The notes below the pieces were generated by a model. That model was not told the origin of the DNA. It did not search any database and worked only from the letters and a program-made list of their open reading frames with translations. Source: Verrucomicrobiia bacterium (GTDB lineage: Bacteria; Verrucomicrobiota; Verrucomicrobiia; Verrucomicrobiales; Akkermansiaceae). Taken from it: a stretch of DNA of 64,000 nt. Positions 26,001 through 34,711 of this stretch are shown here, in pieces. Position 1 is the stretch's first letter. Every line of letters starts with the position of its first letter. The translations under genes and the position numbers were made by a program. Location: assembly GCA_947462875.1 (NCBI GenBank), contig CANHQJ010000020.1:19533-83532 (forward strand), in the 5' to 3' direction.

Positions 26001-27218
26001 ATGAACGAAAATTATCACCCCGATCGGCCTACAGGTCCTATTCCACGCATCGCCATGGCGGCGGCGCGCGCTCGCCTGACTAGCTACCCGATTTTGACAA
26101 TAACCGGCCCACGCCAGTCGGGAAAGACCACGCTTTCTCGCATGCTCGCGCCGCATTTGCCGTATCTGTCACTGGAAGATCCGGACATCCGCATGTTTGC
26201 CAGAGAAGATCCACGGGCTTTTCTCCGCCAGGTGGCGGATGGCGCTATCCTCGATGAAGTTCAACGCGTGCCGGAACTGTTTTCTTACCTTCAGGGAGTC
26301 GTCGATGCGGACAACCGGATGGGGCGTTTCATTCTTACCGGTTCCAGTCAATTCGAGCTGATCGGCTCCATCACCCAAAGCCTGGCAGGTAGGGCCTCCA
26401 TGCTGACATTGCTGCCATTTTCGCTTGGTGAATTGCAAGCTGCGGGTCGCGCGCCAGCGTCGGTGGATGCCCTGCTACACTCGGGTTTTTTCCCACCCGT
26501 TCACGATAGGCCCGTCGATCCCACGGTATGGTTGCAAGATTACGTGGCCACCTATCTGGAACGGGATGTGCGTCAAATCAGCAACATTCAGGACTTGGCC
26601 GCTTTTCAACGGTTCATCCAATTGTGTGCCGGGCGCATTGGTCAACTTCTCAACATCAACTCTCTTGCGGCGGACACAGGCATCACTCGCGTCACCGCCG
26701 AGTCATGGCTTTCTGTGCTGCAAGCAAGCCATCTGATCTTTCTGGTCCGTCCTTGGTTTACGAATCTTAATAAACGCCTCATCAAGACCCCCAAACTGTA
26801 TTTTTGCGATCCCGGCCTCGCCGCATGGTTCATCGGCGTGCGCAGCCCTGCTCACATCACGGCCCATCCCCAGCGCGGAGCCTTGTTTGAAAACTGGATC
26901 ATGACAGAACTCCTCAAGGCGCAGACAAACCATGGCATCAAGCCCGGTCTGCACTTTCTCCGCGACAAAGAAGGCAACGAGGTGGATGCTTTCATTGAAA
27001 CCGCGCCCGCGACTTTTCATGCCGTGGAAATCAAGTCCGGCGAGACCATTGCCTCCGATTTCTTTGGAGGGCTCGACTATTGGCGTGCCAAACTCACCCC
27101 AACAGCGATTACACCTTGGCTGATTCACGGTGGCAACATCCGTCAGCAACGCGAAAAAGCCACCGTTCTGCCATGGCATGACCTTTCTCCGCTGCTATCT
27201 CTCATTGCGGAGTCGTAG
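26001..27218 (+). CDS. AAA-type ATPase with DUF4143 C-terminal domain
   Basis: A 405-residue cytoplasmic protein. Walker A is ITGPRQSGKTTLSRML near residue 31; Walker B is GAILDEVQRVPELFSYLQ near 80; FILTGSSQFEL with QSLAGRASMLTLLPFSLGEL is the sensor region. The C-terminal half is DUF4143, with FVRPWFTNLNKRLIKTPKLYF near 250, then GALFENWIMTELLKA and EVDAFIE...EIKSG, a nuclease-like (PD-(D/E)xK-resembling) pattern. Such ATPases are very common in bacteria and their function is not settled; many are linked to toxin-antitoxin-like or horizontally moved genes. It stands alone with its own promoter. Codon use looks somewhat less GC-rich than the neighbours. Confidence 0.87.
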   Translation: MNENYHPDRPTGPIPRIAMAAARARLTSYPILTITGPRQSGKTTLSRMLAPHLPYLSLEDPDIRMFAREDPRAFLRQVADGAILDEVQRVPELFSYLQGVVDADNRMGRFILTGSSQFELIGSITQSLAGRASMLTLLPFSLGELQAAGRAPASVDALLHSGFFPPVHDRPVDPTVWLQDYVATYLERDVRQISNIQDLAAFQRFIQLCAGRIGQLLNINSLAADTGITRVTAESWLSVLQASHLIFLVRPWFTNLNKRLIKTPKLYFCDPGLAAWFIGVRSPAHITAHPQRGALFENWIMTELLKAQTNHGIKPGLHFLRDKEGNEVDAFIETAPATFHAVEIKSGETIASDFFGGLDYWRAKLTPTAITPWLIHGGNIRQQREKATVLPWHDLSPLLSLIAES

Positions 27219-27246
27219 CCACAGCTCAGAAGAATGGTCGAAAAAA

Positions 27247-28704
27247 TCACCCGCCCGGCAGGATTTTCGCGCGCAGGACGTCCGTGACCATTTTCGGGTT
27301 CGGTTTGCTGGGGGCGGATTTCATCACCTGACCGGTGAGGAAGTTGAGGATGCGGTCATTGCCGGCCTGGATCTCGGCGACTTTGTCGGGGAACTGGGCG
27401 ATGATTTGTTCGCAGAGTTCATCGAGCGCGCCGGTGTCGGTGGGCTTGTAGCCGAGGGCATCGGCGATTTCGGCAGCGGATTTGTCGGGGGCATCGAGCA
27501 TGGCGATGAGCACCTCGCGCGCCTGATTCGCGGCCAGGGTGCCGTTTTCCACCAAGGCCAGCAACCCGCGCATGCGCGGCGGCGTGACTTCGCAGTCCTC
27601 AATGGGAATGTTGCGCTCGTTGATCGTTCCTAACAAATTATTGATGAGGAAGTTGGCGGTCTTTTTCGCCGGGACCGCATCGTCGAGTGTGGCCTCGAAG
27701 TAGCGTGCCAGGTGCAAATCGGAGGACAGCACATTGGCATCGTAGAGGGTGAGGGAAAATTCGCGTTGGTAGCGGGCGGCGCGATCGTGCGGCAGCTCGG
27801 GCACCACCTGCTTCATCCGATCTACTATGTTGATCGTATCAAGCGGCAACAGGTCGGGGCACGGGAAGTAGCGGTAGTCGTGCGCGTCCTCCTTGGTCCG
27901 CATCATCTGCGTTTCGCCACGGTCATCGTCCCAGCGGCGGGTCGATTGCACTTGCGGGATTCCGGCATTGAGCTCCTCGGTCTGGCGCTCGATCTCGAAC
28001 AGGATCGCGCGGCGCACGGCGGAGGTGGAGTTGAGGTTTTTCAGCTCCACTTTCGCACCGAGCGGATCGCTGGCATTTTTGCGCAGGGAAATGTTCACGT
28101 CGCAGCGCATCTGGCCTTTTTCCATGTCGGCATCGGACACGCCCCCTTGTTGCAGGATCATCTGCAGGCTGCGCAGGTAGGCGAAGGCCTCTTCGGCGGA
28201 TTCCAGATCCGGCTCGCTGACGATCTCCATGAGCGGCGTGCCGGCGCGATTGAAATCGATGAGCGAGGAGGTGCCGAGGTGGGTGGATTTCGCCACGTCT
28301 TCCTCGAGGTGGATGCGGTTGAGGCGTATGACCTGGTTCGGACGTTGGATGGATTTTTGCGCGTCGGACGGATAGCAGTGATCGTAGAGCGGCACGTTGC
28401 CGCCGATGCAGAGCGGCAGGTCCATCTGCGTGGTCTGGTAGTTTTTCGGCATGTCCGGATAGAAATAATTCTTCCGGTCCCACTTCGAGATCGGCGGCGT
28501 GGCGCAGCCGAGCATCATGCCGGTGAGCACGGTTTTTTCGATCGCCACCTGATTCAGCACCGGCAACGCGCCGGGCAGGCCGAGGCAGGTGGGGCAGATG
28601 TTCACATTCGGCTCATCGCCAAACGAGGTGGCGCAGGCACAAAACATCTTCGTGCGGGTATTGACTTGGCAGTGAACTTCGAGGCCGATGGTGACGAGAT
28701 ACAT
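27247..28704 (-). CDS. gatB: Aspartyl/glutamyl-tRNA amidotransferase subunit B
   Basis: A 485-residue GatB, the kinase/transamidase subunit that converts Glu-tRNA(Gln) and Asp-tRNA(Asn) to the amidated forms. It begins with the typical TIGLEVHCQV, has the zinc-binding Cys pairs (CACATSF and NICPTCLGLPG near 22-46), YFYPDMPKNYQTTQ near 85, the LEEDVAKSTH segment near 152, FNRAGTPLMEIVSEPD near 170, and QGGVSDADMEKGQMRCDVN near 200. The C-terminal YqeY-like tail (ANQAREVLIAML.....A..IA..LG) is present. GatC and GatA are not adjacent. The gene is divergent from the large PVC dehydrogenase gene. Confidence 0.96.
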   Translation of the reverse strand: MYLVTIGLEVHCQVNTRTKMFCACATSFGDEPNVNICPTCLGLPGALPVLNQVAIEKTVLTGMMLGCATPPISKWDRKNYFYPDMPKNYQTTQMDLPLCIGGNVPLYDHCYPSDAQKSIQRPNQVIRLNRIHLEEDVAKSTHLGTSSLIDFNRAGTPLMEIVSEPDLESAEEAFAYLRSLQMILQQGGVSDADMEKGQMRCDVNISLRKNASDPLGAKVELKNLNSTSAVRRAILFEIERQTEELNAGIPQVQSTRRWDDDRGETQMMRTKEDAHDYRYFPCPDLLPLDTINIVDRMKQVVPELPHDRAARYQREFSLTLYDANVLSSDLHLARYFEATLDDAVPAKKTANFLINNLLGTINERNIPIEDCEVTPPRMRGLLALVENGTLAANQAREVLIAMLDAPDKSAAEIADALGYKPTDTGALDELCEQIIAQFPDKVAEIQAGNDRILNFLTGQVMKSAPSKPNPKMVTDVLRAKILPGG

Positions 28705-28856
28705 GGGAAAAAGGCGCGCGGGGCGAAGGAAAACTGCCTTGTTTGCCCGCGAAAGTAAAGCATGGGAATGAACGAATCCACCCCTGCGGGTGTATCACAA
28801 AATAGAACATGTGGTGAAACATGAGGCGGAAATCCGCGTATTGAACCAACTTGCCT

Positions 28857-31800
28857 ATGATTACGCCACCTAATCGCTGGTTGACCGCATGTTTCGCGAT
28901 GGTCGCATCCGTCGCGCCTCTCTTCGCTGCGGAACCGCTCGTCACGCTTCAGAAAAACGACCACGTCGCCATCGTCGGCAGCGGCCTCGCCGATCGCCAG
29001 CAGCACCACGCGTGGTTCGAGGCGATGATCCATGCCGCCCAATCCGATGCCCAGCTCACAGTCCGCAATCTCGGCTTCGCCGCCGATGAAATCACCGTGC
29101 AGCGCCGCTCGGATGACGTACCCACCACCGATTGGTTTCTCGGCATGAAAAAGGGCGACACCACCAAGCCCGGCAACAATGGTATTGTGTACAAGGCCGG
29201 CACGGAGTTCGGCGCGGATGTGATTTTCGCCTACTGGGGCTTCAACGAATCCTTCAAGGGCCCCGAGGGCGTGGAAGCGTTCAAACGCGATCTCGATGCC
29301 TATCTCGGCAAGCTCCTCGCCGCCAAATACAATGGCGAAAGCGCCCCGCGTGTGGTGCTGTTTTCGCCCATCGCCCACGAAAATCTCAAGAGCCCGCACT
29401 TTTCCGATGGTTCGGAAAACAACCGGAATCTTTCTCTCTACACCGAGGCCATGGCGGCGGTGGCCAAGGCGAAAAACGTGCCCTTCGTCGATCTCTTCCG
29501 CCCCTCGCAGGAACTCTATCAGAAAGCCGAGTCACCGCTGACCATCAACGGCGTCCATTTGAATGAAAGCGGCGACAAGGCCCTCGCCGCCGTGCAATAC
29601 CGCGCGGTTTTCGGCAAGGAACCACCCGCCACCAACGCCGCACAGCTCGAAAAAATCCGCGCGGCCGTCATCGAAAAAAACACCGAGTGGCATCACCGCT
29701 ACCGCACCGTGGACCAATACAACATTTTCGGCGGGCGTTCGCGCATCGCCTATGAAGGCGTCACGAATGCCACCATCCTCGGCGAGGAACTCGCGCAGCG
29801 CGATGTCAAAACCGCCAATCGAGACCAGCTGGTCTGGGCCACGGCGCAGGGGAAATCCTATGTCGTGAAAGACGACAACCTCCCTCCCGTCAATCTCACC
29901 CCGCCGAACCGCAAGGATGCCGTGCCCTACATGGATCCGGAGGAAGCGATCCAACACCTGAAACTCGCCCCCGGCTGCAAGGTCGAGCTCGTCGCCTCCG
30001 AAAAAACCTTCCCCGATCTGGTCAATCCGGTGCAGATGAATTTCGACACCAAGGGCCGTCTGTGGATCGCCGCGTGGCCGAATTACCCGGAAACCACACC
30101 CACCACCAAGGTCTTCGATAAATTGTTGGTCTTCGATCTCGATCCCAAAACCGGCAAGGCGATCAAATCCACCGTCTTCGCCGATGGCCTCAATTGCCCG
30201 ACCGGATTCCAGTTTTACAAGGACGGCGTACTCGTCATGCAGTCGCCGGATTTGTGGTTCCTGCGCGATACCAATGGCGACGGCAAGGCCGACACGAAAG
30301 AGCGCATGCTCCACGGCCTCGATGCCGCGGACTCGCACCACGAAACAAACTCGATGTGCCTCGAGCCAGGCGGTGCCGTGTATCTCAGCGATGGCGTGTT
30401 CCACCGCACCAATGTGGAAACCTACCTCGGCCCCGTGCGCAATACCGATGGTGCCATTTACCGCTACGAGCCGAACACCGGAAAATTCATGCGCCACGTG
30501 CCCTACGGCTTCGCCAATCCGCACGGCCGCGTGTTCGACTACTGGGGCAATGACCTCATCACCGATGCCACGGGAAATTCGAACTACTTCGGGCCTGCCT
30601 TCAGCGGCCATCTCGATAGCGGCACGCACCCGGGCATGAACCAGTTCTGGAACCGCCCGTCGCGTCCCTGCCCCGGCACCGCCATCCTCACCAGCCGCCA
30701 TTTCCCCGATGACTGGCAAGGCATTTTCCTCAACACCAACGTCATCAGCATCCAGGGGATTTTCCGCGCGAAAATGTCGGAAGAAGGCTCTGGCGTGAAA
30801 GGCGAAACGCTGGAGCACCTGATCACCACCGACATCGCGAAGAACCCGAACTTCCGCCCCTCCGGTATCACCGTCGCACCCGATGGCTCGCTGTATTTCA
30901 TGGACTGGTCGCAAATGCTCATCGGCCACCTGCAACACCACCTGCGCGATCCGAACCGCGACCACCAGCACGGACGACTCTATCGCATCACCTACGAGGG
31001 ACGTCCCTTGTTAGAACCGAAAAAAATCGACGGCCAGCCCATCCCCGCGTTGCTGGAGTTGCTGAAAGAACCCGAAAACGACGTGCGCCTGCGTGCGAAG
31101 ATCGAGCTCGGCAAGCACGATGGCAAAAAAGTCACCGATGCCGTCATGGAATGGATCAAGGTGCTCGATGCCAAGGACCCGAAATTCGAACACAACATGC
31201 TCGAAGCGCTGTGGGTGCACCAGTGGCACGACATCGTGAACGAGGCCCTGCTCACCCGCATGCTGAAATCCCCCGAGCCCCGCGCCCGCGCCCAGGCCGT
31301 GCGCGTCATGGGCTACTGGCGCGATCGCCTGCCCGACTCCGTCAAGTGGCTGAAAAGCGCAGCCGATGACGAGCATCCCCGCGTGCGTCTCGAAGCCGTG
31401 CGCGTCGCCAGTTTCTATCGCGAAACCGCCGCCGCCGATGCCGCGCTCACCGCGCTCAAGCATCCGATGGATTACTACATCGAGTATTGCTTCAAGGAAA
31501 CCATGCGCCAGCTTCAGCCCTGGTGGAAAAATGCCGTCGCCGAGGGCAAGGAAATCGCCGTCGATAATCCCGCAGGCGTTTCCTATCTGCTAGACTCGGT
31601 GCGCAGTGCCGATCTCGGAAAATTGCCGAAATCCACCGTGGTCTTCACCGCCATGCTCACGCGTCCGGACGTCGCCGCCGATCAACGCCAAGCAGCTCTC
31701 ACAGAACTCTCCGCGTTGAAAAAAACCACGCCCGCCCAGACCTTGCTCAGCGTGCTGGAGCCCATCGCCAGCGAGAACCACAGCGGCACCCATGCCCTGA

Positions 31801-33278
31801 GCCAAATGTTGTTAGGCCTGCCCGCCGCTGATTTGCAAAGCGTGCGCCCCGCTCTGGAAAAACTCGCCACGGGTCCTTCCTCTCGCGCGATCGCACCACA
31901 AGCCCTGGCCGCTCTCATGATCTGCGATGGCACGGTGGAAAAACAATGGACACTCGCCCAGCAAACGCCCGCCGCGCTCCAGCAATTCCTCGCCGCCGTG
32001 CCGCTGCTGCCGGAGGCCCTGCGCCATAGCGCCTTCGGCCCGATCAAGTCGGTGCTATCCGCTCTGCCACCCGCCATCGCCAAGGCGCTCGAAAACCAAA
32101 ACGGCACTCGCGGACGTTTCATCCGCATCGAACTGCCCCGCAACGGCACCCTCTCGCTCGCCGAGGTGCAGGTGATGAGCGAGGGCAAAAACATCGCGCT
32201 CTCGGGCAAGGCCAGCCAGATCAACACCAGCAACGATGGCGAGGCGAAACGCGCCATCGATGGCAATACCAACGGTACCTACGGCAGCGGCACCATCACC
32301 CACAGCGCGGAAAATACGAACAAGCCCTGGTGGGAGGTCGATCTCGGTGCGGATGCCAGCATTGAGGAAGTCATCGTCTGGAACCGCAACGAAGAATCGT
32401 TAGGCTCCCGCCTGCAAGGCTACACCATCAGCGTGCTCGATGCGCAGCGCGGTGTCATCGCCGCGCTCACCGATCAGCCCGCCCCCGCGCCCAGCAGCAG
32501 CCACAAGTTTGCCGGCGATCCCATCGGCGGCATCCGTCGCGAGGCCATCCGCGCGCTGCCCAAGGTCAGTGCCGATGCCGCACAAGCCTTCGCCCTGCTC
32601 ACCGATCTCATCCAGAAACAAACCGAGCCCGCCACGGCCGTGCAGACCATCGCGCAGTTGCCCGCCGCTTCGTGGAAAAAAGAACAGGCCGCAACCGCAG
32701 TTTCCGGCATCGTCCAGTGGGCGCGCACGCAGACCAGCGAAGCCCGCACCAGCAAGTCGTATCTCGATAGCATCGCCGTGACGCAAAAACTCATCGCCCT
32801 GCTTCCCGCCGACCAGGCCGCCACCGCCCAAAAAGCCATCGCCGATCTGGATGTGCCCGTCTTTGTGATCAAAGCCGTGAAAGACCAACTGCGCTACGAT
32901 GTGAAACAAATCGTCGTCGCCGCCGGAAAGGACTTTGAAGTGCGCTTCGAAAACCCCGATCTCATCCCGCACAACGTCGTCTTCGTGCAACCGGGCACCC
33001 TGCAAGCCGTGGCCGAAGCGGTGCAAACCCAGGCCCCCGACAAGCTCGACCCCCAAGGCCGCGCCTACGTCCCCGCCAACGACAACCGCGTGTTAGCAGC
33101 GACCAAAATGATCGAAGCCGGCAAAAGCGAGACCATCAAAATCACCGCCCCCACCACCGAAGGCACCTACCAGTTCGTCTGCACCTTCCCCGGCCACTGG
33201 TCCGTCATGCGCGGCGAGCTCATCGTCACCAAAGACGTGGAAGCCTACCGCAAAGCGCATCCGGAAGCAGGGAAATGA
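28857..33278 (+). CDS. Giant secreted PVC-type dehydrogenase with SGNH, HEAT, discoidin and cupredoxin domains
   Basis: A protein of about 1473 residues. The signal peptide ends near VAPLFAAEP. Residues about 35-255 form an SGNH/GDSL-like hydrolase (VAIVGSGLAD; YWGFNESF; late NGVHLNESG with the His). Residues about 365-720 are the PVC membrane-bound dehydrogenase beta-propeller (APGCKVELVASEKTF, LWIAAWPNYPET, FQFYKDGVLVMQSPDLWFLRDTNGDGKADTK in pieces, PSGITVAPDGSLYFMDW). Then come HEAT-like repeats (about 730-1060) and an F5/8 type C region near 1085-1190 with WWEVDLGADASIEEVIVWNR in the usual place. The C-terminal 110 residues are a plastocyanin/azurin-like cupredoxin: PHNVVFV, then FVCTFPGHWSVMRG, giving His, Cys, His and Met ligands. 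The ATG at 28857 is preferred to a TTG at 28851. Extracellular carbohydrate oxidation with copper electron transfer is inferred. Confidence 0.85.
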   Translation: MITPPNRWLTACFAMVASVAPLFAAEPLVTLQKNDHVAIVGSGLADRQQHHAWFEAMIHAAQSDAQLTVRNLGFAADEITVQRRSDDVPTTDWFLGMKKGDTTKPGNNGIVYKAGTEFGADVIFAYWGFNESFKGPEGVEAFKRDLDAYLGKLLAAKYNGESAPRVVLFSPIAHENLKSPHFSDGSENNRNLSLYTEAMAAVAKAKNVPFVDLFRPSQELYQKAESPLTINGVHLNESGDKALAAVQYRAVFGKEPPATNAAQLEKIRAAVIEKNTEWHHRYRTVDQYNIFGGRSRIAYEGVTNATILGEELAQRDVKTANRDQLVWATAQGKSYVVKDDNLPPVNLTPPNRKDAVPYMDPEEAIQHLKLAPGCKVELVASEKTFPDLVNPVQMNFDTKGRLWIAAWPNYPETTPTTKVFDKLLVFDLDPKTGKAIKSTVFADGLNCPTGFQFYKDGVLVMQSPDLWFLRDTNGDGKADTKERMLHGLDAADSHHETNSMCLEPGGAVYLSDGVFHRTNVETYLGPVRNTDGAIYRYEPNTGKFMRHVPYGFANPHGRVFDYWGNDLITDATGNSNYFGPAFSGHLDSGTHPGMNQFWNRPSRPCPGTAILTSRHFPDDWQGIFLNTNVISIQGIFRAKMSEEGSGVKGETLEHLITTDIAKNPNFRPSGITVAPDGSLYFMDWSQMLIGHLQHHLRDPNRDHQHGRLYRITYEGRPLLEPKKIDGQPIPALLELLKEPENDVRLRAKIELGKHDGKKVTDAVMEWIKVLDAKDPKFEHNMLEALWVHQWHDIVNEALLTRMLKSPEPRARAQAVRVMGYWRDRLPDSVKWLKSAADDEHPRVRLEAVRVASFYRETAAADAALTALKHPMDYYIEYCFKETMRQLQPWWKNAVAEGKEIAVDNPAGVSYLLDSVRSADLGKLPKSTVVFTAMLTRPDVAADQRQAALTELSALKKTTPAQTLLSVLEPIASENHSGTHALSQMLLGLPAADLQSVRPALEKLATGPSSRAIAPQALAALMICDGTVEKQWTLAQQTPAALQQFLAAVPLLPEALRHSAFGPIKSVLSALPPAIAKALENQNGTRGRFIRIELPRNGTLSLAEVQVMSEGKNIALSGKASQINTSNDGEAKRAIDGNTNGTYGSGTITHSAENTNKPWWEVDLGADASIEEVIVWNRNEESLGSRLQGYTISVLDAQRGVIAALTDQPAPAPSSSHKFAGDPIGGIRREAIRALPKVSADAAQAFALLTDLIQKQTEPATAVQTIAQLPAASWKKEQAATAVSGIVQWARTQTSEARTSKSYLDSIAVTQKLIALLPADQAATAQKAIADLDVPVFVIKAVKDQLRYDVKQIVVAAGKDFEVRFENPDLIPHNVVFVQPGTLQAVAEAVQTQAPDKLDPQGRAYVPANDNRVLAATKMIEAGKSETIKITAPTTEGTYQFVCTFPGHWSVMRGELIVTKDVEAYRKAHPEAGK

Positions 33279-33294
33279 TGCGTCAAATGGGAGC

Positions 33295-33341
33295 GCGGAC
33301 TTTCGAAGTCCTTCGTAGCTTCAGCGAAGTAGGAAGTCCGC
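33295..33341. repeat. REP-like compound palindrome
   Basis: Nested inverted repeats: GCGGACTT (33295-33302) with AAGTCCGC (33334-33341), an inner GGACTT/AAGTCC at 33297-33311, and CTTCG/CGAAG at 33311-33329. It begins 16 bases past the large dehydrogenase stop. It resembles dispersed intergenic repeats of this phylum. Confidence 0.72.
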
Positions 33342-33375
33342 TGCCTTTCAGGATTCGGGAACTCTACAGCACCAA

Positions 33376-33450
33376 CGGTGCGCAACATACCAGCCCAGGG
33401 CAACGCCCTGGGAATCGGCATTCCCAGGAATCCAGAGCCCTGTAAGGGCG
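33376..33450. repeat. Dispersed palindromic repeat, copy 1 (inverted relative to copy at 36621)
   Basis: CCCAGGGC (33394-33401) and GCCCTGGG (33405-33412) form a tight hairpin. Read on the minus strand, the hairpin is followed by GGCTGGTATGTTGCGCACCG and TTGG, which matches the pattern after the hairpin at 36621-36657. A further AT/GC palindrome, GGAATCGGCATTCC, starts at 33411. Confidence 0.7.
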
Positions 33451-33648
33451 ACACAAATGATTGTCAGCACCGCATGATGATCACCCTGTCGGGCTTTACC
33501 ATCTTCAACTTTGCCCTCATCTGTCTTTCGTCCCAGCTAGATGCCGTAACCTAGGGCAGAGCAGACTAACGAAATTTTTGATAGTTTTTGCTTCCTGAAA
33601 CAGCATGATTATGCGTAATTAACGACTAACCTCCGCAGCCAACAAGTC
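33451..33648 (+). other. Left edge of the AT-rich island
   Basis: The gap between the repeats and the first island gene. Base composition changes from GC-rich to AT-rich at about 33530-33580. No ORF or hairpin of note; the promoter of the island genes is expected here, but no clear pair was found. Confidence 0.5.
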
Positions 33649-34674
33649 ATGACAAGAAATCAGCAGCAAAGATATCAAATCAAAAGGCAAAAGGAGTTGG
33701 AACGTTATCTGCGAGACTCGGCAAAATACGCAGACGCACAAAGAGCCAAACTGGAGGTGGATGCTCATAACGCGACAATTGAATCACTTTTGTCGGTCCA
33801 TCACCAATCCGCAGACACAATCGACTGGAAAGATCTGGCTTTTGCTTTACCTCCCCACACACCTGCATTCTATTCGACGAATTACCTGCGAAAAAAACTT
33901 TTAATTTTTTCAGCTTTGGAATCTGGCGAAAAAATCGAAACGCAGCTTCAGGAAAAGGCAAAGCAAGACGAAAATGACTATTTAGACAGATGTGGTGTTA
34001 AGGAGAAGGATACTGAACAGTGGCATGAACTCAAAAAACTCGCCATACGGATCCTTGCCACGGACATGACTGCTTACAGCGAGGCTCTCCAAGCATTTGA
34101 GCCTTTCAGCGAGCTCTCTGAGCTCGGTTCTGAAATCAGATTCAAGGCTTTTGACCCGAAGAAGGTTACGTGCACTTTAAAAATCAATGGTTTAGAGATA
34201 ATACCTAGTGAAGTGAAAACATTGACGTCTACAGGAAAATTGTCTGTCAAGGCGATGCCAAAATCGAAGTTTCACGATATTTATCAGGATTTTGCTTGTG
34301 GCTGTTCGTTACGAATGGGGCGAGAAATCTTCGCTCTATTGCCTGTAGATTACGTTCTAGCAAATATTGAAATCACTCAAACAGATCCAGCTACTGGAAA
34401 TTTGGAGAACTTCCCGATTCTTTCAGTTCTTCTCGATCGCCGCACGGTCGAGAGTCTGAACTTTAGCCAACTAGACCCATCTGACTCGATGCAAAATTTT
34501 GTTTCGCGAGGAGATGTAAGGGTTTCAAAGAAAACTGGTTCATTTGCTCCGATTGTCCCACTATGCTTCGAAGACTTGGCTCTGGACTCAGCTTATGGGG
34601 AAAATCTCAATTTTCTTATTACGAAAATCGGAAAAACGCTATCTCGCATCCAAAACGCATCCAAAGCAATTTGA
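33649..34674 (+). CDS. Unrecognised protein of the AT-rich island
   Basis: A 341-residue soluble protein that I do not recognise. The first 60 residues are charged and helical (QQQRYQIKRQKELERYLRDS), like a coiled coil; a second helical region covers about 95-160 with EKIETQLQEKAKQDENDYLD. The C-terminal half (about 165-340) is beta-rich, with VTCTLKINGLEIIPSEVKTL near 180, DFACGCSLRMGREIFALLPV near 225 and FPILSVLLDRRTVESLNFSQ near 265. No signal peptide or membrane segment. Codon choice is AT-rich and quite unlike the flanks, so it is likely acquired. It lies 37 bases before the GIY-YIG gene, has the same composition and is very probably co-transcribed with it. Its partnership suggests an accessory or sensor part of a defence-like module, which is inference. 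Confidence 0.7.
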   Translation: MTRNQQQRYQIKRQKELERYLRDSAKYADAQRAKLEVDAHNATIESLLSVHHQSADTIDWKDLAFALPPHTPAFYSTNYLRKKLLIFSALESGEKIETQLQEKAKQDENDYLDRCGVKEKDTEQWHELKKLAIRILATDMTAYSEALQAFEPFSELSELGSEIRFKAFDPKKVTCTLKINGLEIIPSEVKTLTSTGKLSVKAMPKSKFHDIYQDFACGCSLRMGREIFALLPVDYVLANIEITQTDPATGNLENFPILSVLLDRRTVESLNFSQLDPSDSMQNFVSRGDVRVSKKTGSFAPIVPLCFEDLALDSAYGENLNFLITKIGKTLSRIQNASKAI

Positions 34675-34711
34675 AAAATTGTGATAAAATTCCAACCATA
34701 GACGCAAAGAT

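Noticed and set aside
29532..30971. 479-codon minus-strand frame inside the PVC dehydrogenase
   Set aside because: It is antisense to conserved dehydrogenase motifs and has no conserved content.
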